Program-made: the position numbers and the translations under genes | In this document: in pieces, positions 14,903-23,563 of the stretch | How positions within the stretch are numbered: the first letter of the stretch is position 1 | Layout of the letters: each line of letters begins with the position of its first letter | Assembly: GCA_965206775.1 (NCBI GenBank) | Contig: CBDBKU010000002.1 | Location: 1,612,001-1,676,000 of the forward strand | Source: VXMF01 sp965206775 | GTDB lineage: Bacteria; Acidobacteriota; Terriglobia; Bryobacterales; UBA6623 | Direction of reading: 5' to 3' | Length of the DNA: 64,000 nt | Notes under the pieces: model-generated | Databases searched by the model: none | Told to the model about the DNA's origin: nothing | The model's input: only the letters and a program-made list of their open reading frames with translations

Positions 14903-16354
14903 CTACTTCCGCCAGAACCAAGGCGTCACGGTCACCAGCAGCGTATAGAACTCGAGCCGCCCGGCGATCATGTCGAAGCTCAGCACCCACTTCGCCAGTG
15001 CCGGAAGCTGGCTGTAATTGTCCGTAGGCCCCACTCCGCCCAGGGCCGGTCCGATGTTGAACATCGCCGCCGCAACGGCCGAGATCGCGGTGAGGACGTC
15101 GACGCCGACCGCCGCCAGTGCTAGGCACGAGACGAAATTGACGACAAATGCGAGGTAGACCAGGTTGAGCAGGCTCTGGATTGTCGGCTCGGGTATGACA
15201 TGGCCGCCTAGGCGCACGGCGAACACGCCGTGCCGCTCGACCATGCGCTTGAATTCCCGGGCCACTACCTTGGCTAGCAAAGCGATCCGGGAAATCTTCA
15301 TGCCGCCCGCAGTGGAGCCCGTGCAGCCGCCGGTGAACATCAGGACCAGCAGGATGAGCTGGCCGAGTGGCGGCCAGAGTTCGAAGTCGTCAGTCGCAAA
15401 GCCTGTCGTCGTCATGATCGACGTGACTTGGAAGAGCGCGGCGCGCAGGGCGTGCCCGATGTCGTAGCCGATTTGAAAGTGCAGCAGGAGGGTCGCGATC
15501 GCCGCCGCCCCCCCGATAGCCGCGAGGTACTGGCGGAACTCGTAGTCGCGCAAGGCGCTCAGTGGACGGTGTTCCAGGACCGCCCGGTAGTGGAGGATAA
15601 AGCTGGTTCCTCCCATGAGCATGAACGCCGTCGTGATGTACTCTACGAGCGGGCTTGCGAAGGCCCCGATGCTTGCATTGCGGGTCGAGAAGCCTCCTGT
15701 CGCCAGAGTTGCGAATGCATGCGCGACTGCATCGAACGCCCCCAAGCCCGCCAGCATGAGCAGCCCGACTAGCACGGCTGTCAGCGCAACGTAGATGCCC
15801 CAAAGCGACGCCGCTGTCTCGGCAATTCGAGGCTTGAGCTTCTCCGACTTCGCGCCAGAGAATTCCGCCCGGTACAAATGCATGCCCCCGTGGCCCACCA
15901 GCGGCAGCACCGCAATCACCAGGACCACGATTCCCATCCCTCCGAGCCACGACGAAAGGGCCCGCCAAAGCAGGACCGGCCTCGAAAGCGCCTCCACGTC
16001 TCCAAAGATCGACGCACCCGTGGTTGTCACTCCGGACGTCGATTCGAAGACCGCATCCGTCATGGACTCGACACCGGGAGCGAACAGAAACGGCAAGGTC
16101 CCGAACAGGCTGGCACTCACCCAGACAAAGACCGTGAGAAGGATCCCTTCGCGCTGCGTGAGTTCGCGCTGTCCCTTCCGGGAAAGAGCCCACAGAAGCC
16201 CTCCCGTCCCGACGGTGACGGACATCGCCGCAACGAGCGGAATGATGTCGTCGCCGCCGGTGAAGAGCGAGAAGGCGACGGGGACGCTCATCGTCCCCCC
16301 GAAGGCTGCCAGGAAGAGACCCACCACCCTTCCGATGGGGGCCCAGCGGATCAC
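14903..16354 (-). CDS. trkH: TrkH family potassium uptake protein
   Basis: The membrane-embedded potassium channel subunit of the Trk/Ktr system. The 483-residue length and the four pore repeats fit. Selectivity-filter-like segments are visible at STSGVTTTGAS, FATLATGGFSTR, SIMTTTGFAT and FNIGPALGGVGP, each giving one quarter of the pore. The gene overlaps trkA by ATGA and follows it, so channel and regulator are made together. About ten hydrophobic helices are seen. Confidence 0.95.
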   Translation of the reverse strand: MIRWAPIGRVVGLFLAAFGGTMSVPVAFSLFTGGDDIIPLVAAMSVTVGTGGLLWALSRKGQRELTQREGILLTVFVWVSASLFGTLPFLFAPGVESMTDAVFESTSGVTTTGASIFGDVEALSRPVLLWRALSSWLGGMGIVVLVIAVLPLVGHGGMHLYRAEFSGAKSEKLKPRIAETAASLWGIYVALTAVLVGLLMLAGLGAFDAVAHAFATLATGGFSTRNASIGAFASPLVEYITTAFMLMGGTSFILHYRAVLEHRPLSALRDYEFRQYLAAIGGAAAIATLLLHFQIGYDIGHALRAALFQVTSIMTTTGFATDDFELWPPLGQLILLVLMFTGGCTGSTAGGMKISRIALLAKVVAREFKRMVERHGVFAVRLGGHVIPEPTIQSLLNLVYLAFVVNFVSCLALAAVGVDVLTAISAVAAAMFNIGPALGGVGPTDNYSQLPALAKWVLSFDMIAGRLEFYTLLVTVTPWFWRK

Positions 16355-17733
16355 GCCGCGTCCCTCCTGCGCTTCCGGTTCGACAGGAACGCCGATTCGA
16401 GTTCCGGGACAGCCGTGGCGAGCGTGAAGAAGATCACGCGGTCCCCCTCGTGGACGGACACATTGCCGCGCGGAACGCAGACGTCACCGTTGGGACGGGA
16501 TATCGCCCCCACGATCGCGCCTCGTGGAAGGCGGATGTCCCGCAGCTTCTTGTCGATGATCGCGGATCCCTTGGATGCGATGATCTCGATGGCTTCGGCC
16601 TCCTCGTCGCGGAACGTTGTAACCGACAGCACGCGGCCCTTGCGGACGAATTGCAGGATCATGTCCACGGCGGTAAGGCGCTGGCTGATGGAAGTGTTGA
16701 TGCCCAGCCTCTGGACGATGGGCAGGTAGTTCAGGCGATTGACCAGGGCAACGACCTTTTGCGCGCCGAGACGCCGGGCGATGAGGGAAGCGACAATATT
16801 GTCGGCATCGTCGCGGGTCAGCGCCAGGAACGCGTCGGCGCCCGTGATATTCTCTTCCTCCAGAGTCTGCTGGTCGGTCCCGTCGCCGTGGACGACAACC
16901 GTCTTGCCGAGGATGTTCGAGACCAGTTCGCACCGTGCGGGCTCCCGCTCGATCAGCTTGACCGAGACGCCGGCTTTCTCGAGCTCCTGCGCCAACCAGA
17001 TGCCGAGCTGACGACCGCCGACGATCACCACCCGCCGGATGGCCTTCTGAGGCTGGATGCCCATGAATTCGAAAACTGCGTCCAGGTTCTCGCGGGTCGT
17101 GCAGATGTAGATGTGGTCGCCGGGCTCGAGCCGCTGCGCTCCGTGCGGGATGATGACCTGGGGCCCGCGGAATATCATCGCGATAAGGCAGTCTGGCGGG
17201 GGACCAGCCCTGTCGAGCTCGATGACGGTCTTGCCGGCGAACCAGCTGCCTCTGTCGACGTTCATGCCGAACAGCTTGATCTCGCCGTCTGCGAAATCGA
17301 GGATGTCGGAAACGCCGGGAACGTGCAGCACGCGCATAATGCGCCGCATGATCGTGGTTTCAGGGTGGATGATGCGATCCACATTGAGGCCCATCCCGGA
17401 CAGGATGCGCTCCCACTCCTGAAACTCGTGGGTTCGGACGCGGACGACCTTGAATTTCGCCTGCGATTCCGTCTGCGCGATCACGCACCCGAGCAGGTTG
17501 ATCTCGTCGGAGTCGGTCTCCGCGATGAACATCTCCGCATCGGCGATGCCAGCTTTTTGCAGAGTGCGGATGCTGCCGGCGCTGCCATGGACGATCTTGG
17601 CGTCCAGGTGCTCATCCAGCTCGTGGCAGCGGTCGGCGTCTCGCTCGACGATCGTGACTTCATTGCCTTCGCGGATGAGGCGAGCGGCAATGAGGGCGGC
17701 CCCTTCGCCGCCTCCGGCTAGCAGAATGCGCAT
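16351..17733 (-). CDS. trkA: Trk system potassium uptake regulator TrkA
   Basis: A cytoplasmic NAD(H)-binding gating ring protein for TrkH. The 460 residues form two RCK repeats. The first Rossmann domain begins at residue 1 with ILLAGGGEGAALIA, the second near residue 235 with VVIVGGRQLGIWLAQ, each followed by a TrkA_C domain. The first glycine motif is GGGEGA rather than the usual GxGxxG, so the binding loop is slightly altered. It heads the trkA-trkH pair; the amidase gene lies 78 bp upstream on the same strand. Confidence 0.95.
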   Translation of the reverse strand: MRILLAGGGEGAALIAARLIREGNEVTIVERDADRCHELDEHLDAKIVHGSAGSIRTLQKAGIADAEMFIAETDSDEINLLGCVIAQTESQAKFKVVRVRTHEFQEWERILSGMGLNVDRIIHPETTIMRRIMRVLHVPGVSDILDFADGEIKLFGMNVDRGSWFAGKTVIELDRAGPPPDCLIAMIFRGPQVIIPHGAQRLEPGDHIYICTTRENLDAVFEFMGIQPQKAIRRVVIVGGRQLGIWLAQELEKAGVSVKLIEREPARCELVSNILGKTVVVHGDGTDQQTLEEENITGADAFLALTRDDADNIVASLIARRLGAQKVVALVNRLNYLPIVQRLGINTSISQRLTAVDMILQFVRKGRVLSVTTFRDEEAEAIEIIASKGSAIIDKKLRDIRLPRGAIVGAISRPNGDVCVPRGNVSVHEGDRVIFFTLATAVPELESAFLSNRKRRRDAA

Positions 17734-17811
17734 GCCGAACCAAGCCCGAACTTTGAGGGTATCATGCCGGCTGCGGGACTCTTTTCCGGTATTCGCCGGG
17801 TTCGCGCGTCG

Positions 17812-19089
17812 TCAATCGACGCTGCGCAGCAGGTCCTCGCAGAGCAACGCCGTGGCCAGCAGCCGGCCATCCTTTCCGGAGGCGTCTGCCAGCTGCAGGC
17901 CCAGCGGCAGCTGGTCTTCAGGCACGGGCATCGGAATCGAGACCGCGGGGATGCCCAGCGCGGTGAACGGAGCGTTGCAGCGGGGGTCGCCGGTCGAGTC
18001 GAGACCGGCGGGCGCCGGACCCGGCGCCGCGGGCGTCGCGACGACCGAGTGACCGACGGCCCATTCCGCGAATGCGTTCCGCGCAGCGTGAAGTGTCCTG
18101 AGGCCCGCTTGATACTGGCTGTCGCTGATCCGCAGCCCTTCGTCCAGCAAGGCCCACAGCTTTGCCCCTATTCTCTGCCCGAACGCTCGGTACCGGTCGC
18201 CGTGCTCGCGGGCCGCTTCGCAGGCCATGACCGTGCGCAGAGCGCCTGGCACGGAATCGAAGAACCTTGGACGAACGGTCCGCGTCACCCGCAGTCCTGC
18301 TGCGGAAAGCGACTGGACAGCCTGGCGGAAGGCCATCGCCATCTCCGGGTCGACCCGGTCTCCGGGCGGCCAGTCGACGATCGTGATCGATTCCGCCGGC
18401 TCGGCATCTGTCTCGAATCCGAGCGCTCGCCACGCCACCCGGATGTCCGCAGCCGTGGATGCGAACAGTCCGGCGTGATCCAGAGTCGGCGCAAACGGCA
18501 TGACGCCCGTCAGCGGGAGCAGTCCGTGCGTCGGCTTGAAGCCGGCCACTCCGCAGAAGGATGCCGGGCGGAGTACCGAGCCCTGGGTCTGGCTGCCGAT
18601 TGCGAGCGGCACCATGCCGGCCGCCACGGCCGCCGCCGACCCACTCGAAGATCCGCCCGGCGTGTGGGCAATGTTGCGGGGATTCCTGGTAGGCGCGGCG
18701 TCGAAGAAAGCGAAGGCTGTCGTGTGCGTCTTGCCCAGCAGGATGCCTCCCAGGGAATCCAGCATCGCCACGAGGTCGCAGTCGCTGTCTGGCATGCGGC
18801 CGCGTTGCGTCTCGGTGCCCCACTCGGTAGGGATCCCGGCCGTGTCGAAAATGTCCTTGACTGCATACGGCACGCCGCGAAGGGGGCTGCCTGCCGGAAA
18901 CCGGCCAGATTCCGAAAGGAGGCGAGCCTTCTGCCTTGCCTCTTCGATGCCGAGCCAGCTCCACGCGCGGACCTCCGGTTCGAGCGAGGCGATAGCATGC
19001 GCGGAGGCTTGCACCAGGTGTCCGGCCGTCAGTTCGCTTGCCTGAACCAACGACTCAATCTCGGAAAGGGACCAAGGGAACGGCTGCAT
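17812..19089 (-). CDS. amidase family protein (amidase signature)
   Basis: A 425-residue amidase-signature hydrolase. The catalytic lysine is in GVPYAVKDIFDTAG, the bridging serine in TPGGSSSGSAAAVAAG, and the nucleophile serine in GSQTQGSVLRPA. The last motif departs from the common DTGGSI at the glycine before Gly-Ser, which may shift substrate use. No GatC or GatB neighbour is present, so a stand-alone amidase is more likely than the tRNA amidotransferase GatA. ATG 19089 is preferred. ATG 19113 is possible but overlaps a GACAAT -10-like box at 19112-19117. The much longer open frame upstream has no family similarity. Confidence 0.85.
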   Translation of the reverse strand: MQPFPWSLSEIESLVQASELTAGHLVQASAHAIASLEPEVRAWSWLGIEEARQKARLLSESGRFPAGSPLRGVPYAVKDIFDTAGIPTEWGTETQRGRMPDSDCDLVAMLDSLGGILLGKTHTTAFAFFDAAPTRNPRNIAHTPGGSSSGSAAAVAAGMVPLAIGSQTQGSVLRPASFCGVAGFKPTHGLLPLTGVMPFAPTLDHAGLFASTAADIRVAWRALGFETDAEPAESITIVDWPPGDRVDPEMAMAFRQAVQSLSAAGLRVTRTVRPRFFDSVPGALRTVMACEAAREHGDRYRAFGQRIGAKLWALLDEGLRISDSQYQAGLRTLHAARNAFAEWAVGHSVVATPAAPGPAPAGLDSTGDPRCNAPFTALGIPAVSIPMPVPEDQLPLGLQLADASGKDGRLLATALLCEDLLRSVD

Positions 19090-19492
19090 CGGGTGCTCTC
19101 GGAGAGGTACCATTGTCGCATTGCACCGCGCGGGTCCACGGGCCCGTGACTCTTCGGTCCGGGATGCCTCGGCCGGAGCCCCGCCTTGCAGTCTCGTCAG
19201 GCCTTTGACCTTGGTCTGGATGCAGTCGTTGGACATGAGACGAAGGCAGCGAGAAAAGCGGACTTGCAGGGATTCGCCGGCTGGGCATATGCGGCTGTCC
19301 GATCCGAGAGCTCCGCCTCGCTGACGAAGGCAATGTTCTGCGGCGCGGTCTGGGGGCCGGTGATCGAGAAAATGTTCCCAGGCTTGCCGAGCTGCGCGCT
19401 GCTCGGGCGAGCGGCTTGAACCGATTCGTTTCGCTGGCGGGCCGTCCCGATGCCGGGTCAAGTCACAGTACAATGGGGGGCCTTGGTCGCCA
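19090..19492. other. divergent intergenic region between amidase and xseB
   Basis: About 400 bp with no supported gene. It carries a GACAAT box facing the amidase (19112-19117) and a GTACAAT box facing xseB (19468-19474). A 77-codon open frame on the plus strand at 19186-19419 has no recognisable domain and no ribosome-binding site. Confidence 0.45.
19468..19474 (+). promoter_or_regulatory. GTACAAT -10-like box upstream of xseB
   Basis: GTACAAT ends 18 bp before the xseB ATG. It matches an extended -10 element; no good -35 is seen 16-18 bp upstream. The same 7-mer precedes four other genes here. Confidence 0.5.
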
Positions 19493-19735
19493 ATGCCTGA
19501 AGAACGCGAACAACTTTCTTTCGAACGGGGGCTCGAGAAGCTCGAAGGCATCGTAAGGCAGCTTGAGGATGGCGAAGTCTCCTTGGAGCAGTCACTCAAG
19601 CTATTCGAGGACGGAGTTCAACTCAGCCAAGCTCTCCGCAAGCAGCTCGACGCCGCCGAGTCGAAGGTCGAGATTCTCATGAAGAAGGGTGGGGACTACG
19701 CACCGAAGCCATTCGCTCTCGACGAGAACGGCTGA
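19493..19735 (+). CDS. xseB: exodeoxyribonuclease VII small subunit
   Basis: An 80-residue helical protein that binds XseA in the ssDNA exonuclease VII complex. LSFERGLEKLEGIVRQLEDGEVSLEQSLKLFEDG is the conserved two-helix core. The C-terminal tail is charged. xseA is not adjacent, unlike in many genomes, so its partner must be encoded elsewhere. ispA follows after 12 bp, a common neighbour. Confidence 0.95.
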   Translation: MPEEREQLSFERGLEKLEGIVRQLEDGEVSLEQSLKLFEDGVQLSQALRKQLDAAESKVEILMKKGGDYAPKPFALDENG

Positions 19736-19747
19736 GGTGCGCGGCCA

Positions 19748-20626
19748 GTGAGCCTGGACGAATACCTGCGCGATCGGCGCTGGCGCGTCGATTGCGAGCT
19801 GGACCGTCTGCTGCCCCCTGGCGAGATGCCGCCAGGCACGATCCATGCCGCGATGCGCCACAGCGTGCTCGCGGGAGGAAAGCGAGTCCGTCCGATCCTC
19901 GCCATCGCCGCAGCCGAGGCTTGCGGTGCGTCGGCTTCCGTGCTTGGCGCCGCCTGCGCGCTGGAGTGCGTGCACACCTACTCGCTCATCCACGACGATC
20001 TGCCCGCGCTTGACAACGACGACTTGCGCCGGGGCGAGCCCACCTGCCACAAGGCCTATGGGGAAGCGGTTGCCATTCTTGCCGGCGATGCCCTGCTCAC
20101 GCTCGCGTTTCGAATCCTGGCCGGGCTGGACCTGCCTGCGGAGACCCGGATTGCGCTTGTTTCGGAGCTGTCAGCGGCCGGGGGGACGGACGAGGGGATG
20201 ATCGGCGGGCAGGTGGCGGACCTCGAAGCGGAGGGGCGCGAGCCTGCGGCGTCCCAGCTGGAGTACATCCATCGCGCGAAGACAGCGGCTCTGATTCGCG
20301 CGTCCGTCCGCTTCGGCGGCCTGTGCGCCGACGCTGACGCGCAGCGTTTCGCCGCGTTGAGCGAGTTCGGCGGGAAGATCGGGCTGGCATTCCAGATCGT
20401 CGACGACGTTCTGGATGTCGTGTCGTCCTCGGAAGAGCTCGGCAAGACCGCGGGCAAGGACCAAAGCCAGTGCAAGGCCACGTATCCTGCCCTGTACGGG
20501 ATCGAGGGCTCGCGCAACCGTGCGCGCCAGTGCCTGGGGGAGGCGTTGAGCGAGCTTGACTTGTTCGGCGAGAGCGCCTGGGCGCTCCGCGCTCTAGCGA
20601 ACCTCATCGTCGCGAGGACCAGCTAG
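19748..20626 (+). CDS. ispA: polyprenyl synthetase (farnesyl/geranylgeranyl diphosphate synthase type)
   Basis: Condenses isopentenyl diphosphate with allylic diphosphates. The 292-residue protein has the first Asp-rich motif DDLPALDND with the bacterial-type two-residue insertion, the second Asp-rich motif DDVLD, and GGKRVRP at the diphosphate site. Product length (C15 or C20) cannot be decided with confidence; the insert in the first motif fits bacterial FPP synthase. GTG 19748 is the start. Its stop TAG shares the bases CTAG with the stop of the convergent truA. Confidence 0.92.
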   Translation: MSLDEYLRDRRWRVDCELDRLLPPGEMPPGTIHAAMRHSVLAGGKRVRPILAIAAAEACGASASVLGAACALECVHTYSLIHDDLPALDNDDLRRGEPTCHKAYGEAVAILAGDALLTLAFRILAGLDLPAETRIALVSELSAAGGTDEGMIGGQVADLEAEGREPAASQLEYIHRAKTAALIRASVRFGGLCADADAQRFAALSEFGGKIGLAFQIVDDVLDVVSSSEELGKTAGKDQSQCKATYPALYGIEGSRNRARQCLGEALSELDLFGESAWALRALANLIVARTS

Positions 20627-21405
20627 ACCTCGGCCTCTGGGGTCCGTCCGACGCGGGCCGGATACTCGACGCTTGCCAGGAACAAGCCCCGGGCGGGCGC
20701 CGTCGGCCCGGCGGCGCGGCGATCCCGGGCCCGGAGCATGTGATCGATGTCGTCCGGACGCAGGTTGCCGCGACCTACCTCCAGCAGGGTCCCGACTACG
20801 TTGCGCACCATGCGGTAGAGGAATCTGGAGCCCCGCACCCGGTACACCAACCGGTCGCGTTCGCTGCGCAAGTCCGAGGAGAACACCGTCCGCACGGTCG
20901 AGTCCATGACGCCTCGTCCCGCCGACGCGAGCGAGCCGAAGTCCCGCTTGCCCTCGAACGACCGCGCCGCCCGGCACATCGCCTCTTCGTCCAGTGGGTA
21001 CGGGTGCCAGTAGACGTAGCGCGACTCGAATGGCGGGCAGATCGCGCCGCGGTGGATGCGGTATTCGTAGGTCTTCGCAGTCGCTTCGTACCGGGCGTGG
21101 AACCCTGCAAGCGCTTCGCAAGCGCTGGTGACGCGAATCGACGGCGGCAGGAGGCGGTTCAGCGCCTTGAGGAGGCCATAGCCAGGAATCGGGTTTTGCA
21201 TCGAGCAGGACGCAACTTGCGCCAGGGCATGGACGCCGGCATCGGTTCGTCCCGAACCGGAGACCTTGATGGGAACGCCCTCGATGCGTGCAAGCGCGCT
21301 TTCGAGCCTCCCCTGAACAGTGGGCTTCCCGGGCTGGACCTGCCAGCCTGCGAAATCCGTGCCGTCGTATGATAAGGTCAGTTTCCAAGTGCGATCCGAT
21401 GGCAT
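20623..21405 (-). CDS. truA: tRNA pseudouridine(38-40) synthase
   Basis: Forms pseudouridine in the anticodon arm of tRNA. The 260-residue protein starts WKLTLSYDGTDFAGWQVQP and has the catalytic Asp55 in GSGRTDAGVHA. ATG 21405 is chosen from family alignment; the frame is open further upstream without homology. It converges with ispA, and the two stop codons overlap in CTAG (20623-20626). Confidence 0.95.
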   Translation of the reverse strand: MPSDRTWKLTLSYDGTDFAGWQVQPGKPTVQGRLESALARIEGVPIKVSGSGRTDAGVHALAQVASCSMQNPIPGYGLLKALNRLLPPSIRVTSACEALAGFHARYEATAKTYEYRIHRGAICPPFESRYVYWHPYPLDEEAMCRAARSFEGKRDFGSLASAGRGVMDSTVRTVFSSDLRSERDRLVYRVRGSRFLYRMVRNVVGTLLEVGRGNLRPDDIDHMLRARDRRAAGPTAPARGLFLASVEYPARVGRTPEAEV

Positions 21406-21537
21406 CACAATGGCAGCGTAGCGCGGCTCGGCCGACCTTTCCGAGCCCGGGATTTGGTAACCAGTGCGTTGCCCGGTACGTCTAATCACTCTGGGATTCT
21501 GCGCCTCAAGGCGGTGCCTCGTTCCTTTAGCCCCCAC

Positions 21538-23490
21538 ATGAAAAACAGGAGTGTCGAACTGTCGCTGCTCATGGCGGCGATCCTTGTGCTGCAGCCGCTT
21601 GCTAGCGCCCAGTCGATCCGGTCCAGGCCGATTGACTACAGCGAAGGCGTGTCGGGTTGGCCGCCGTTCACGGGCATCTTCGAAGCCCCCGACGTTCCTG
21701 ACATTTCACTGAGCAATTCGAGCCGCCTCGAGGCGCTGCTGCACGACGCCAAGCTTTACGTGTCGCTGTCTGACGCGCTCGCCCTGGCGATCGAGAACAA
21801 CTTGGACATCGCGTGGTCGCGCTACGGGCCCAAGAGCGCCGCGAACGACCTGATGCGCGCCAAGTCGGGCGCTCAGCTCCGCGGCGTGCAGAACCAGATC
21901 AGCACCCTGTCGACCGGTCTCGGCGACACCGGCGGCGGCGGGCCCCAGGGTCAGGCCACGGGCATTACCCAGCGCGCTGGCGGCGGCGGCGGTGCTGGCG
22001 GCGGCGGCGGCGGAGCGGCCGATGTCGGGGACGCTAGCACGTTCTTCGGCACGACCGCCGTGAACCTCGATCCCTCGCTGTTCGGCAACATGGATTGGGG
22101 GCACTTCTCGAATCCCCAGACCAGCAATTTCGTCACCGGGACGAACACCCTTGTGAGGGAGATCAGCAACTCTCAGGTTGGCATCCGCCAGGGATTTCCC
22201 TCCGGCGCCACCGCGGCGCTAATCTGGGCGAACTCGCGCGCCGAGACGAATAGCCTGCGAACCAATTTCAACCCCTCCGTAGTCAGCGCCATCACGCTGC
22301 GGATCACGCAGCCCCTCCTGCAGGGGTTCGGCGTGGCGGTCAACACTCGAAACATCAAGGTCGCCAATAACAACCACGAGGTTTCGAACTTGCAGTTCAA
22401 GCTGCAAGTGGAGGAGGTCGTCACGCGGGTCGCGGCGATCTACTGGGGACTGGTCTCGCTGCGAGCGCAAGTCGAGAGCCAGCGGCAGAACCTCGAATTG
22501 GCGAACAAGCTCTACAGCGACAACAAGCGCCGGGTCGAGATCGGCACCCTGGCGCCGATCGAGATTATCCGCGCCGAAGCCGAGGTGGCCGCGCGCGAGG
22601 CGGATCTGACCGCGGCCCAGACAGAGGTTCAGTTGCAGGAGACCCTGCTCAAGGACGCGATCAGTGTCAATGGCATCGCCAGCCCCACGCTGTTGCACGC
22701 CGAGATCATCCCGACTGACGAGATCTTCATCGACATGGCCGAGCAGCTCGAGCCGCTGACGGTGCTGATGGATGTCGCGCTGGCCGCCCGTTCGGACATG
22801 GCCCAGAACCGGATCCGGCTGCGGAACACAGATCTCGGCCTGATCGGCGTCAGGAACGGCATGCTGCCGAGCGCCAGCGTGGTCGTCGACCTGACCAACA
22901 ACGCCCTTGCAGGGGCTGTCAACGAGAACTTCCTGGCGAGCCCCGGCCAGAGTTCCCTGATTTCCCCGTTCTTCCTAGGAGGGCTCGGCACGGCCGGTGG
23001 CCAGCTCCTCCGCCGCAACTTCCCTGACTACCAGGTGCGGCTGCAGCTCAATATTCCACTGAAGAACCGCCAGGCCCGGGCGGACTTCACAGCTGCGCTA
23101 CTGGAGAAGCGGCAGCAGGAGATCCAGATGGTGCAGGCGGAGAATTCGGTCCGCTCCGAGGTCCAGTCTGCTGTCATTCGTATTCAGCAGGCCCGTGCGC
23201 GGTATACCGCGGCGATCAAGTCGCAGGAACTCCAGGAAGAGGCTCTGGACGCCGAGCAGAAGCGCTACAACCTCGGGGCCTCGACGATTTTCCAGGTCGT
23301 GCAGGCGCAGCGGGATCTCGCGAACGCCCGCACGAATGTGATCGCCACCCAGAACGAGTACGCAAACGCACGGATCAACTTGGACCGTTCCACCGGCCAC
23401 ACTCTGACCGCGCATAATATCTCTATCGCGGAGGCGTACGAAGGCGTTGTCAGCAAGCGGCCGGATCCGTTGCCCGCCAGCCTGCAGTAG
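21538..23490 (+). CDS. TolC-like outer membrane efflux protein
   Basis: A 650-residue exported protein: signal peptide (residues 1-25, cleavage near LASAQS), then two OEP repeats rich in long helices (for example KLQVEEVVTRVAAIYWGL and NLGASTIFQVVQAQRDLANAR). It would form an outer membrane and periplasmic tunnel for an efflux or type I secretion system. It is longer than typical TolC (~490). About residues 128-170 hold a glycine-rich insertion with two runs of five and six Gly. No membrane fusion protein or inner membrane pump is adjacent, so its partners are unknown. ATG 21538 is set by the signal peptide. Confidence 0.85.
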   Translation: MKNRSVELSLLMAAILVLQPLASAQSIRSRPIDYSEGVSGWPPFTGIFEAPDVPDISLSNSSRLEALLHDAKLYVSLSDALALAIENNLDIAWSRYGPKSAANDLMRAKSGAQLRGVQNQISTLSTGLGDTGGGGPQGQATGITQRAGGGGGAGGGGGGAADVGDASTFFGTTAVNLDPSLFGNMDWGHFSNPQTSNFVTGTNTLVREISNSQVGIRQGFPSGATAALIWANSRAETNSLRTNFNPSVVSAITLRITQPLLQGFGVAVNTRNIKVANNNHEVSNLQFKLQVEEVVTRVAAIYWGLVSLRAQVESQRQNLELANKLYSDNKRRVEIGTLAPIEIIRAEAEVAAREADLTAAQTEVQLQETLLKDAISVNGIASPTLLHAEIIPTDEIFIDMAEQLEPLTVLMDVALAARSDMAQNRIRLRNTDLGLIGVRNGMLPSASVVVDLTNNALAGAVNENFLASPGQSSLISPFFLGGLGTAGGQLLRRNFPDYQVRLQLNIPLKNRQARADFTAALLEKRQQEIQMVQAENSVRSEVQSAVIRIQQARARYTAAIKSQELQEEALDAEQKRYNLGASTIFQVVQAQRDLANARTNVIATQNEYANARINLDRSTGHTLTAHNISIAEAYEGVVSKRPDPLPASLQ

Positions 23491-23563
23491 GCCGGGCGGC
23501 GCCAGCGCCCCCGCGGGCAAGCTGAGACGAGGGGCCGGTGGATCAGGAAGGAAGCGAAGCGCT

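Noticed and set aside
19186..19419. 77-codon open frame in the amidase-xseB gap
   Set aside because: No ribosome-binding site, no domain and no context support.
19090..19599. Long N-terminal extension of the amidase
   Set aside because: Non-homologous, rich in Ser/Arg, and it runs into xseB on the other strand.
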